A stretch of 49,134 nucleotides of DNA. Origin: Deltaproteobacteria bacterium. GTDB taxonomy: Bacteria; Desulfobacterota; Binatia; HRBIN30. The notes under the pieces are model-generated. The model was not told the DNA's origin, did not search any database, and saw only the letters and a list, made by a program, of their open reading frames with translations. This document shows, piece after piece, positions 25,738 to 34,638 of this stretch. Position numbers and translations under genes: made by a program. The stretch's first letter is position 1. Each line of letters begins with the position of its first letter. The DNA is taken from the NCBI GenBank assembly GCA_016200585.1, contig JACQEN010000106.1, positions 1 through 49,134 on the forward strand, in the 5' to 3' direction.

Positions 25738-28605
25738 ATGGCGAGTCGTAAGCACGCACGCGTGAAGGGCCTTATGGGGAGACAATTCGGAGTTGCGTGC
25801 GTGATCCTTGCGGTCGCGCTCGGAGCGCTGCAGGCGGCTGGCGCGCAAACATCTACCGAGAGCGCTGAGGCGCCCGGAACCGTCAGCGGCCGTGTCCTCG
25901 ACAAATCGACCGGCGACGCGATCATCGAAGCCGGTATTGAGGTGGTACAAACCGGCAAACGGGCCCGAACCGATTTGGACGGCAAGTACACCTTCAAGCT
26001 ACCACCGGGCGTATACGAGCTACGCATCTTCGCGCCGCTCTACCAGGGTACGCGTCTGCAAAAGGTAACGGTCAAATCCAATGAAACGACGCGTGCCGAC
26101 GCCAGTTTGGCGCCGGAAGGAAAGGCCTCGGTCGAAGTCGTCGAGGTCGTTGCCCAAGCTGACAAAGCGGCGGAAGCCACGCAGCTCTTGCAGCGCAAGA
26201 AGAGTGCGGTGGTGAGCGACTCGGTTGCGGCAGAGACGATCACCAAATCGCCGGACCGCACGGCTGCAGAGGTGGTCAAGAGAGTGCCGGCAGTGACCAT
26301 TCAGGACGGCAAGTATGTTTTCGTCCGCGGTTTGGGCGAACGCTACAGCAGCGCCCTGCTGAACGGCAGCCGTCTGCCGAGCACCGACCCGAGCAAGCGC
26401 GTCGTACCGCTCGATTTGTTTCCGGCCGAGTTCATCGAGTCGCTCAACATCTTGAAGAGCTACACGCCCGATCTGCCAGGCGATTTTTCCGGCGGCCTGG
26501 TGGACATCCGTCTGCGCGAATTTCCGGAGCGCTTGACTTACACCATGGGACTCAGTGTCGGTGCGAATTCGAATGCGACCTTCCAGAGCTTCCAAACCTA
26601 CAAAGGAAGCGATTGGGACTACCTCGGTTTGGGCGCCGGCCACCGGTCGATCCCCTCGAGCGTGCCGGATCTCACCCATCAGGGACAGATTCCAGGCGCG
26701 CAGCAGCGGGCGTACTCCACAGCATTCGGGAATGTATGGAGTCCGTTCTCCAAGACTGCGCCACCGAATTTCAACGCCAACTTCTCGATCGGTAACAGCT
26801 TCGGCCCGCTCGGTGTCTCCTTCGGAGCCATCTACAACACCGAATACAAGTTGCGCCCCGATGAGTTCACGCAGAATTTGTTTCACCAAACGGTCAACGG
26901 AGTGCCGGTCGTCGTTGCGCCGGGACCCGGCACGCGGGAAGACCTGACCTTTCAGCGCAGCACATTCGTGACGCGTCTCGGCGCGGTGCTTACCTCTGGG
27001 TACAATCTCGATGAGAACAACCGTCTGTCGTTGCGTGCCCTTGTCGACCGTAACTCCACGGACGAAGTCATCGACGGCACAGGATACGATCGCAACATCA
27101 ACGGCCAGATTCACCAATGGCAGCTCGATTACAAAGAAGAGCAACTGGGATACGGACAGCTTGCGGGTCAACACAAGTTGCCGTGGCTGGAAGTCGATTG
27201 GCGCACGGCGCTGGCGCAAACCACACAGAGTGAACCGGATACGCGGCCGATCGCCTACGATCTGAGCTCAGGGCATTTGTTCGCCGGCGCTGGCCCGGAA
27301 TCCGCTGAGCACTTGTTCGCCAACCTCAGCGAATATCTCACCGACAGCGCTGCCGATCTCACGGTTCCCTTCAAGACTGCATTGCCGTTTACAGACGTGT
27401 GGTCCGGGTTGCCGGCAAAATTCAAGTTCGGCCCGGCATACTCGTTTCGTAGTCGCGACTTCGGCTACCGACGCTTCATTTATTCCCAGGTGTCGCCGTT
27501 TGGTATCGACCCGGCGGCGTCGCCCGACGAACTACTCGCACCGCCAAACATCCCCCAGAATTTCAATTTCTCGGAAAATACGAAGAACTCCGACTCCTTC
27601 AAAGCAACGCAGGAGATCGCTGCGATGTACGGCATGTTCGATTTGCCATTGCTACCGGACCGCTTGCGCTTGGTTGCCGGCGTCCGTCTCGAGTACTCCT
27701 ACATTTCCGTCGACAGCCACGTTCTTGGAATGGAAGCGGTCGCGTTGCACAACAAGATCAACGATCTCTCGCCACTTCCGGGAGCCAACCTGATCTACAG
27801 CCTGCGCGACGACATGAATCTGCGCTACGGCTACAGCCGGTCGGTGTCTCGCCCGGAATTTCGCGAGCTCACGCCGACTCAGTTTGTTGTCCCCAACGGC
27901 GAACGACCGCTCCACGGCAATCCCGATCTCATTACCGCCAACATTGAAAGCCACGACCTGCGCTGGGAATGGTTCTTGGCGCCGAGCGAGCTGCTGTCGT
28001 TCGGCGTGTTCTATAAGTCTTTGACCAATCCCATTGAGCAAACCGTGAACTCCCTGAGCGCCAGTTTGGAAGACAGCTTCAAGAACGCCCAGGACGCAAC
28101 CCTGAAGGGTTTCGAATTCGAAGCACGCAAGAATCTCGGAGTGCTGTCGCCAAAGCTCGCGGATTTCAACTTCGGCACGAACGTCGCCTATATCGACTCC
28201 GAAGCCAATATTCCAAAAGGAGCCTGCGGATCGGTGAACGGCCAGCCTTGCGAGGCGCAAACTTCGTCCAAGCGTGCCCTTCAGGGACAGGCCGATTACA
28301 TTGTCAATGCAGTTGTCGAGTACACACGGCCGCAAGCGTTCACGGCGAGGCTGCTGTACAACACTTTGGGACCGAGCATCGCGGCCGCGGGCGTCAACAG
28401 CCTACCTGATGTCATCCGCCAACCGCGCAATCAGCTCGATTTCGTTTTGATTGCTCCGGTGAGTCCGTTCGGGGTCCCGCTCACCGCCAAACTTTCGGCC
28501 GAAAATCTCCTCGACGATGCATTCTTGGAGACGCAAGCCGGCTTCACGACACGTCGTTACACAACCGGTGTCAAGATGAGCGTCGGTCTCGCTTACACGT
28601 TCTAG
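25738..28605 (+). CDS. TonB-dependent outer-membrane receptor with carboxypeptidase-regulatory-like N-terminal domain
   Basis: 955 residues. A signal peptide ends near AGAQ; ATG 25774, with AAGGG upstream, could be the true start. Residues 47-125 form a carboxypeptidase-regulatory-like beta domain (GTVSGRVLDKSTGDAI, TDLDGKYTFKLPPGVYEL). The plug follows, with RTAAEVVKRVPAVTIQDGKY and FVRGLGERYSSALLNGSRLP. The rest is a 22-strand-type barrel (LRYGYSRSVSRPEFRELTP) ending KMSVGLAYTF. It should import a large or scarce substrate with TonB/ExbBD energy. Secreted Cys-rich genes flank it on both sides. The substrate is unknown; a phosphorus source is suggested only by the neighbourhood. Confidence 0.93.
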   Translation: MASRKHARVKGLMGRQFGVACVILAVALGALQAAGAQTSTESAEAPGTVSGRVLDKSTGDAIIEAGIEVVQTGKRARTDLDGKYTFKLPPGVYELRIFAPLYQGTRLQKVTVKSNETTRADASLAPEGKASVEVVEVVAQADKAAEATQLLQRKKSAVVSDSVAAETITKSPDRTAAEVVKRVPAVTIQDGKYVFVRGLGERYSSALLNGSRLPSTDPSKRVVPLDLFPAEFIESLNILKSYTPDLPGDFSGGLVDIRLREFPERLTYTMGLSVGANSNATFQSFQTYKGSDWDYLGLGAGHRSIPSSVPDLTHQGQIPGAQQRAYSTAFGNVWSPFSKTAPPNFNANFSIGNSFGPLGVSFGAIYNTEYKLRPDEFTQNLFHQTVNGVPVVVAPGPGTREDLTFQRSTFVTRLGAVLTSGYNLDENNRLSLRALVDRNSTDEVIDGTGYDRNINGQIHQWQLDYKEEQLGYGQLAGQHKLPWLEVDWRTALAQTTQSEPDTRPIAYDLSSGHLFAGAGPESAEHLFANLSEYLTDSAADLTVPFKTALPFTDVWSGLPAKFKFGPAYSFRSRDFGYRRFIYSQVSPFGIDPAASPDELLAPPNIPQNFNFSENTKNSDSFKATQEIAAMYGMFDLPLLPDRLRLVAGVRLEYSYISVDSHVLGMEAVALHNKINDLSPLPGANLIYSLRDDMNLRYGYSRSVSRPEFRELTPTQFVVPNGERPLHGNPDLITANIESHDLRWEWFLAPSELLSFGVFYKSLTNPIEQTVNSLSASLEDSFKNAQDATLKGFEFEARKNLGVLSPKLADFNFGTNVAYIDSEANIPKGACGSVNGQPCEAQTSSKRALQGQADYIVNAVVEYTRPQAFTARLLYNTLGPSIAAAGVNSLPDVIRQPRNQLDFVLIAPVSPFGVPLTAKLSAENLLDDAFLETQAGFTTRRYTTGVKMSVGLAYTF

Positions 28606-28628
28606 CTTTCCGATCACAGGAGGATCTC

Positions 28629-29465
28629 ATGCTCTTTCGCACGATCTGTGGCGCCACGGCTGTCGCGCTGTCCGTTGCTTCCAGCGCGTCGGCGCAATGC
28701 ACAGGCGACTGTAATGGCAGCGGCGACGTGACGGTCGACGAGCTGGTGGTCGGCGTCAATATCGCGCTCGGCAACGCAATGTTGGATGCCTGCCCGGCTT
28801 TCGACTCCAACCACGACGACAGCGTGACCATCGATGAGCTCATTTCCGCGGTAAAGTTTGCCCTGAACGAATGCCCCGCCGCGACTCCGACACCGCCGGT
28901 TCCGACACCGACTCCCAGTCCCAAACCAAGTGTTTCAGCGACGATCCCACCGGGATGCGGAAATGGTACCGTGGACTTCAACCTCGGCGAGACCTGCGAT
29001 GACGGCAACAACGTCGACGATGACGGACCCAACGCAGTAGGCGCATGCCCGGCGAATTGCCGCGTGGCACTTTGCTCTTCCAGCGGCGGCACCAGTACGG
29101 CTTCGATCAACGTCACACCTCCGGGCGGAACGGAGCTCGCAGGTGCCACCATCTTCGTACGCTACCCCGACGGCGTAGTCGGCATTCCAGGCTCGGCGAA
29201 TGACGACTCCGTGCTGTCGCGCCTGAGCGATCTGCCCGGCAATGCCTTTGTGACTCCCAATGATCTCGACTTTGCCGTCCGGGTCGTTCTGGTCTCAACG
29301 GATCAGTTGGCGCTTTCGACCTCGCCTTTGTTCTCGATCGATTTCGACACCTGTGCGGGCGCCGCAGCCGCGACAGTCGGCCAGTTCACCTGCATCGTGG
29401 AAGACGCCGCCGACACAGCGCTCAATAAGGTGACCGGCGCAACCTGCTCCGTCGCTCTGCACTGA
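28629..29465 (+). CDS. Secreted dockerin-like protein with shared C-terminal domain
   Basis: 278 residues, GGAGG before the ATG, 23 bp after the receptor gene, so likely co-transcribed with it. A signal peptide ends ASSASAQ. Two dockerin-like EF-hand repeats follow (CNGSGDVTVDELVVGVNIAL and SNHDDSVTIDELISAVKFAL). A Pro/Thr linker leads to a cysteine motif CGNGTVDFNLGETCDDGN. The C-terminal domain (FVRYPDGVVGIPGSANDD, NDLDFAVRVVLVST, IDFDTC) is shared with genes at 22753, 29477, 30550, 31760 and 32507. Probably exported and calcium-binding. Its role beside the receptor is unknown. Confidence 0.82.
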   Translation: MLFRTICGATAVALSVASSASAQCTGDCNGSGDVTVDELVVGVNIALGNAMLDACPAFDSNHDDSVTIDELISAVKFALNECPAATPTPPVPTPTPSPKPSVSATIPPGCGNGTVDFNLGETCDDGNNVDDDGPNAVGACPANCRVALCSSSGGTSTASINVTPPGGTELAGATIFVRYPDGVVGIPGSANDDSVLSRLSDLPGNAFVTPNDLDFAVRVVLVSTDQLALSTSPLFSIDFDTCAGAAAATVGQFTCIVEDAADTALNKVTGATCSVALH

Positions 29466-29476
29466 GGCTACTGGTC

Positions 29477-30373
29477 GTGAGACAAGCAAAACTGCGGCTG
29501 CAGCTCCACATACCCCGATTTCTGGTCGCCTTGGCCTTGATCCATGCGGCGATGCTTGGTGTTTCCGGCTGCGGCGGCGGAAGCTCTGACCCGTTCGTGC
29601 ACTGCGGCAACGGACGACTCGATCCGGGAGAAGAGTGCGACGATGGGAATCCGTTGGACAACGACGGTTGCCTGAGCACTTGCGTCCTTGCTCGCTGCGG
29701 CGACGGCTTCATCGAGACGGGCGTCGAACAGTGCGACAGCCACAATTTCGGTGCTTGCAAGGATGAGCCTTGCGCGTGCAGGGACTTCGGGCGTGTGGGC
29801 GGGCCGGTGAGTTGCGCCACCACCTGCCAAGTCGACCTGAGTACCTGTGGCGCAACCTTCACACCGACGGCGACGCCGACGCCGACGCCCGTCGTGAGCT
29901 CGACCCCGACGCCGACAGCGTCTCCGACACCGGCTTGTGGTGACGGCTTACTCGAATCGGGTGAGAGCTGCACCACCTGTCCAGCCGATTGCCAGGTGCC
30001 TCCCCCCTGCACGGTCGGTGGAGTCCAGACAGCGGAAGTCGCGATCAGCCTTCCGAACGGATCGAACGTGACGCGGGCCACTGTGTTCCTAGCCTATCGG
30101 CCGACGATTCTCGGTCTGCCTGGAAGCGGCAGTGCACCGGCGGGTCGCATCAAGAACAAGCCTACGAACTCCCTGTTTACGGTGAACGACCTTGACTACG
30201 CGCTTCAGGTGACGGCGTCACGGTCGCCGCAGCTAGCAAGTGGGCGGTTCTTTGACGTCGACTTCGACATTTGCCAGGGAACGATTCCGACTGCGGATGA
30301 CCTGAGTTGCAGCGTCACCGATTGCTCCGGCGTCGGCGGCTGTACGTGTGCCGTCAGTTCATCACGCCAATGA
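29477..30373 (+). CDS. Lipoprotein with Cys-rich repeats and shared C-terminal domain
   Basis: 298 residues from GTG 29477, 11 bp after the previous gene. A lipoprotein signal ends LGVSGC (Cys32), so it should be membrane-anchored, unlike its paralogues. It continues with CGNGRLDPGEECDDGNP and further Myxococcus-type cysteine repeats, a Thr/Pro linker (TPTATPTPTPVVSSTPTPTA), the motif CGDGLLESGESC and the shared C-terminal domain (LGLPGSGSAPAG, NDLDYALQVTASRS, VDFDICQG). It could be the anchor that holds the secreted paralogues at the surface; that is inference. It lacks the dockerin-like repeats. Confidence 0.8.
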   Translation: MRQAKLRLQLHIPRFLVALALIHAAMLGVSGCGGGSSDPFVHCGNGRLDPGEECDDGNPLDNDGCLSTCVLARCGDGFIETGVEQCDSHNFGACKDEPCACRDFGRVGGPVSCATTCQVDLSTCGATFTPTATPTPTPVVSSTPTPTASPTPACGDGLLESGESCTTCPADCQVPPPCTVGGVQTAEVAISLPNGSNVTRATVFLAYRPTILGLPGSGSAPAGRIKNKPTNSLFTVNDLDYALQVTASRSPQLASGRFFDVDFDICQGTIPTADDLSCSVTDCSGVGGCTCAVSSSRQ

Positions 30374-30549
30374 CCACAATCCGCATCTCACGTAGCATTC
30401 ATTCCTCCGTAACCACCGCGCAACAATCGCCGTGCTATGCCTCGGCGCGTTCATCAGCTTGTGCGTTCGACGACCGTGGTGGGATCGTGTGATCCAGAAG
30501 CGCCGTAACAACTCTCTGCCAGGCATCGAAACGCCAAGAAATTCAATCC

Positions 30550-31716
30550 ATGCCCACAACAAGCCTTCGGCGTATGACCTTGTTCGCGACCGCGATCAGT
30601 ATCGCCGTCGCCGGCCGAGCGATTGCGCAACCATGCTCCGGCGATTGCAACTGCGACGGTCGCGTAACCGCCAGCGATCTGACGAAAACCATTGCCATCC
30701 TCCTGCTCTGCGATGGTGCCGCGCACGGCTGCACTGCGGTTCCCGACGGTTGCATCGCAGGCGACCGGGACGGTGATGGAAGCATCACCATCGATGAGGT
30801 GATGTTCCTGATCCATAACGTTCTGGCCACGGAAGACGGCTGTCCCGGCCCGAGCCCAACCTCAACACCGACGCGCAGCGCATCGAGCAGTCCGACATTC
30901 ACGCTCAGTCCAACCACCGCACCGACCTCATCCCGGACACCCACAGCCTCTGCGGTAGCCACTCCCACTCATTCGGCGACGCTGGTACCAAGCCGCACGC
31001 CAACAACGGTAGCGATTCCAACGTCCACACTGACACCATCGGCGACCGCTAGTGAGCCCCCCCCTCTTACGGCGTCACCAACAGCGACCGTGAGTCGTAC
31101 GCCAACCACGACAGACATTGCCAGTCCGAACCCGAGTGTTACAGCGACAGCGACGGCATCCGTTACGTCGACTGCAACGGCGATCGACACCGCAACTTCG
31201 ACTGCCACGATTGGGTCGACGGCAACGGCCACAGCTACCGCCAGCGCGACCGTACCGTCGAGCGTTTGCGGCAATGGATTCCTGGAGGCTGGTGAGACCT
31301 GCACGACGTGCGCGCCTGACTGTATGGTCCGAGCGTGTACGGCGACCACCCCGATTCGCACGTTTACGGTGAATTTCACCGCGCCGGCGGACCAAACTGT
31401 CACCGGGATCACGGTGCTCGTCGGCTACCGTAGCGGCAACATCAGCTTGCCGGGTAGCGGCTCTGCAAGCACCGTCGGTGCACGCGTCAAGAACAAGCCG
31501 GCCAACGCCATCGTCGCTGCCAATGATCTCGACTACGCACTACGCGTTGTCATTTCGCGGTCTTCGGCACTGCCAGCCGGGCGATTGTTGACGATCGATT
31601 TCGATAGTTGCCAGGGTGGTACGGTGCCAACCGCGGCTGAGTTTGGATGCAGCGTTCAGGGGTGCGCCAACACCTTTGGCAGCGTACCTGGCTGCAGTTG
31701 CTCGGTCGCTCAGTGA
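30550..31716 (+). CDS. Secreted dockerin-like protein with long Ser/Thr/Pro linker and shared C-terminal domain
   Basis: 388 residues. A signal peptide ends GRAIAQ. Two dockerin-like repeats lie at about 29-90 (CNCDGRVTASDLTKTIAILL and RDGDGSITIDEVMFLIHNVL). A linker of about 140 Ser/Thr/Pro/Ala residues follows, expected to be extended and possibly glycosylated. Then come CGNGFLEAGETCTTC near 238 and the shared domain (ISLPGSGSASTVGARVKNKP, NDLDYALRVVISRS, LTIDFDSCQG). Parts of the linker sequence are repetitive at DNA level, which may favour slippage or recombination. No strong ribosome site is visible. Confidence 0.8.
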   Translation: MPTTSLRRMTLFATAISIAVAGRAIAQPCSGDCNCDGRVTASDLTKTIAILLLCDGAAHGCTAVPDGCIAGDRDGDGSITIDEVMFLIHNVLATEDGCPGPSPTSTPTRSASSSPTFTLSPTTAPTSSRTPTASAVATPTHSATLVPSRTPTTVAIPTSTLTPSATASEPPPLTASPTATVSRTPTTTDIASPNPSVTATATASVTSTATAIDTATSTATIGSTATATATASATVPSSVCGNGFLEAGETCTTCAPDCMVRACTATTPIRTFTVNFTAPADQTVTGITVLVGYRSGNISLPGSGSASTVGARVKNKPANAIVAANDLDYALRVVISRSSALPAGRLLTIDFDSCQGGTVPTAAEFGCSVQGCANTFGSVPGCSCSVAQ

Positions 31717-31759
31717 TTTCTTCCAAGACAAGCCCCTTCAAACGACAAACACGGAGCCT

Positions 31760-32296
31760 ATGAAAACAATGATGCAACACGTACGGAGATCCACGTTGTT
31801 TCTGACGGCTGCCCTATTCTGCTCCGCAACCTGGGCCTTGGCTGCGGAGTGTGGGAACGGTTTGCTCGAAAAAGGGGAAACTTGCGCCGCGTGCCCAGCA
31901 GATTGCACGGTCGGAGCGTGCAGCCCTTCCGGATCGCCACAATCGGTTGCCATCACAGTTGACGGGCCGGCCGATCAGGAGCTTGCAGGCTTCACCATCC
32001 TTCTCGGCTACAAGAGCAGTCGAGTGAGTCTCCCGGGCCACGGCTCGGAAGATGCGGTGCGCCGACGCGTGAAGGATACGCCTGCCGATGCACTTCTCGC
32101 GGTGAACGACCAGGACTACGCGGTACGCGTGGTGTTGTCGCGTGCCAAGCCGATTGTGCGCGGCCGAGTTGCCACAATCGACTTCGACCAATGTGGTAGC
32201 CCGGCAACGCCATCGGACTTCGCCTGCGTGGTCGAAGGCTGCGCCACACTCTTTGGACGCGTCGACGACTGTAGTTGCGCAGTACTTCTCCCGTAA
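31760..32296 (+). CDS. Short secreted protein: Cys motif plus shared C-terminal domain
   Basis: 178 residues from ATG 31760, with GGAG just upstream; the longer frame overlaps the previous gene out of frame. A signal peptide ends WALAA. It then goes straight into CGNGLLEKGETCAACPADC and the shared domain (VSLPGHGSEDAVRRRVKD, NDQDYAVRVVLSRA, ATIDFDQCG). It has neither dockerin-like repeats nor linker, so it is the minimal form of the family. It lies 43 bp after the previous paralogue. Confidence 0.82.
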   Translation: MKTMMQHVRRSTLFLTAALFCSATWALAAECGNGLLEKGETCAACPADCTVGACSPSGSPQSVAITVDGPADQELAGFTILLGYKSSRVSLPGHGSEDAVRRRVKDTPADALLAVNDQDYAVRVVLSRAKPIVRGRVATIDFDQCGSPATPSDFACVVEGCATLFGRVDDCSCAVLLP

Positions 32297-32506
32297 AGCT
32301 CTCCGTGTCCGGTTCAGCTCGCGCCTTGCGAGCGAGTTGTACGCTGCAAGCGATGCTCGGGCAACGACGCAACGTTAGGCCGTGTTCACGAGAGCATCAC
32401 GACAGCGCAACCGTGCTGTCTCGATCGGTCTCTACAGTGACCGCTGGGTGACGATGGCCTGCCGATCGTGGCAAGCGACCGGCGATCGGCCGCCCGTGGA
32501 GGTCTC

Positions 32507-33333
32507 ATGCTCACGCAGAGGTGCGCACTTACGGTCGCGACTGGTGCAATGTTCGCCGTCTTCGCCAGCAGCGCTTGGGCGTACAACTGCGGCGGGCGTC
32601 CGTGGCAGTCCGTTCTGGTCGAGCCGAGCTACGCAACGACGGCAACGTCGACCGCCTACACGATCCAAGCAACCGTTCCGACGCTGGCAGGCTGCAACGC
32701 GACGACAAGCACGGAGATCGACATCGCCTTTCCGAGCGACACCGTCGTTTCGCCGTCTGCCACGGGCACGGTGAACGGCAACAGCATCACCAACTTCCTC
32801 AGCCGCAGCGGTACCACCGTCGCGTTCCTCTCGCCGGTTGCCGTCGCCACCAATCAAACGGTCGCAATCGTGCTGCAAGGGATCACCAACCCGACCTCGC
32901 CCGGAAGCAAGACTCTCACTGTGGTGGCACTACACACCTCCAGTGGCGGGCCGATTGGTCAAACGACGTCGGCATCCTACGTGATCGTCGTTCCCAGCCT
33001 CACGCCAACCTCCACGAACAGCCCAACCGATTCGCCGACCGCAACCGCCACGCCGAGCCGGCCAGCACGGGCTCGGCCAGCTCGGTCGGCGCGCGGGTCA
33101 AAAACAAACCGAGTAGCGCGATCTCTGCGACCAACGACCTGGACTACGCTCTACGAGTCGTCCTGTCGCGCTCGAGTGCGATTCCTCCGGGCCGCTTGTT
33201 CACGGTCGATTTCGACAGCTGTCAGAGCGCCCCGGCAGCAACAGCGGCGAGTTTCGCTTGTCACGTCGAAGGCTGCGCCAACACCTTCGGCAACGTAAAC
33301 GGGTGCTCATGCTCGATCACGCCGCTTTCCTAA
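32507..33333 (+). pseudogene. Frameshifted paralogue with shared C-terminal domain
   Basis: GGAGG precedes ATG 32507. The frame gives a signal peptide (VFASSAWA), a beta-rich domain (EIDIAFPSDTVVSPSATG, GITNPTSPGSKTLTVVAL) and the start of a Thr/Pro linker (SPTDSPTATATPS). At about 33055-33065 the family sequence passes to another frame: TGSASSVGARVKNKPSSAIS, NDLDYALRVVLSRS, VDFDSCQS, stop at 33333. Against the gene at 30550 the CGNG motif and the first strands of the shared domain are missing, so a deletion of about 65 codons that is not a multiple of three best explains it. An assembly error is possible. The upstream 210 bp hold no gene. Confidence 0.75.
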
Positions 33334-33580
33334 CCGATTGCGACCACGGCGGGAGTTGTGCGTTCATCGAATACGGCGCGAGTCGCGGCCGGCGGCTTTT
33401 CGAAGCAACGATCCAGAAATTCTCCGAACCTTGGCAACGAAGGGTGCTTCCCTGCTGTACGGTGATGTTGGGGTCCCCCCAAGTCGTCGCCGCTGAAACA
33501 AAGCTGTCACGCCAGATCACTCGTAACTTCAACTGGCTGTAAAGGACCGATAACCGAAGGCGAGTAGGGTTGGACGTGAA

Positions 33581-34630
33581 ATGCAAGACACGAGCATCAT
33601 GGTTCTCGATCCACGCAACCCGTCTTGGGAGCAGACCCATCAGTACGTCCGCCGCGATGGAGAGGTGGTCACGGAGCACCTCTTTGGCGACCGCTTGTTG
33701 CGTTTGTTGTACGCTCCGGTGCGCGAACACGCAGGGCCGTTGTTTCAAGCTCTGACCAGCGCCCGCTTCTCGAAGCTCATCGCGTATCTGAACTTCGATG
33801 CGGCGCTCGGCGCGCGTCTGAGCGGCCAGCAGCGCTTCTTGCGCCGATGCGGGGTCAACCTCGAAGAGTGCTTCGATTCGCCTCACACTCTGGATACGGC
33901 GCGCAAGGTTTTCGAGCGTCGCATCCGCTATTGGCAATGCCGCCCGATGCCCGAGGATCCGCAGACCGTCGTGTCGCCGGCGGATGCGCGCCTTTTGGTT
34001 GGCTCCTTCGACTCGACATCGTTGCTCTTCATCAAAGGGAAGTTTTTCGATTTCGAAGAGCTCCTCGGGCAAAATCGCCGCACCTGGCAGACCGTCTTCT
34101 CCGGCGGCGACTTCGTCATCGCCCGGCTGACGCCGGAGCGCTACCACTACAATCACCTGCCGGTTTCGGGTGTCGTCGTCGATTTCTACGAGATCCACGG
34201 CCGCTATCACGCTTGCAATCCGGGAGCGGTGGTGGAGGCGGTAACTCCGTACTCGAAGAACAAGCGCGTCGTCACGATCCTGCAGACCGACGTCGACGGC
34301 GGCAGCCGCATCGGTCTGGTGGCCTTCATCGAGATCGTGGCGCTGATGATCGGCGGTGTCGAGCAGTGCTACAGCGACCGGCGTTACGATGCACCGACGC
34401 CGATCATGCCAGGGATGTTCCTGAAAAAGGGACAACCCAAGAGCCGCTATCGGCCCGGCAGCAGTACCGATGTCGTGATCTTCCAACCGGGGCGTGTCGA
34501 GTTCCCGGAAGATCTGGTGCGCAATCGATTTCGTGCCGATGTCCTGAGTCGTCTCGGGCACGGCTTTGGAATTCCGCTGGTGGAAACCGATGTGCAAGTT
34601 CGATCGCCGATTGGAAAGCGTCGATCATAG
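33581..34630 (+). CDS. psd: Phosphatidylserine decarboxylase proenzyme
   Basis: 349 residues of the longer PSD type. VVSPADARLL carries the catalytic Asp and RYHYNHLPVSG near 187-197 the His. FLKKGQPKSRYRPGSST near residues 280-296 holds the self-cleavage point: the usual LGST/GGST reads PGSST here, so the pyruvoyl Ser is one of two adjacent serines. It converts phosphatidylserine to phosphatidylethanolamine at the inner membrane. No pssA lies nearby. It is the first gene of an operon with an Lgt-like protein (9 bp on) and a TPR protein. No strong ribosome site is visible. Confidence 0.9.
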   Translation: MQDTSIMVLDPRNPSWEQTHQYVRRDGEVVTEHLFGDRLLRLLYAPVREHAGPLFQALTSARFSKLIAYLNFDAALGARLSGQQRFLRRCGVNLEECFDSPHTLDTARKVFERRIRYWQCRPMPEDPQTVVSPADARLLVGSFDSTSLLFIKGKFFDFEELLGQNRRTWQTVFSGGDFVIARLTPERYHYNHLPVSGVVVDFYEIHGRYHACNPGAVVEAVTPYSKNKRVVTILQTDVDGGSRIGLVAFIEIVALMIGGVEQCYSDRRYDAPTPIMPGMFLKKGQPKSRYRPGSSTDVVIFQPGRVEFPEDLVRNRFRADVLSRLGHGFGIPLVETDVQVRSPIGKRRS

Positions 34631-34638
34631 GAGGGAAT

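Noticed and set aside
32374-32380. GTTAGGC, identical to an attC R' box, between secreted-protein genes
   Set aside because: No R'' lies 50-80 bases upstream and no attC-like stem surrounds it; the nearby GCTCGC/GCGAGC hairpin is not placed correctly.
33625-34638. Long plus-strand frame upstream of the Lgt-like protein, which would give a 685-residue protein
   Set aside because: This part is psd read in another frame; AGGAGGG before GTG 34639/34642 marks the real start.
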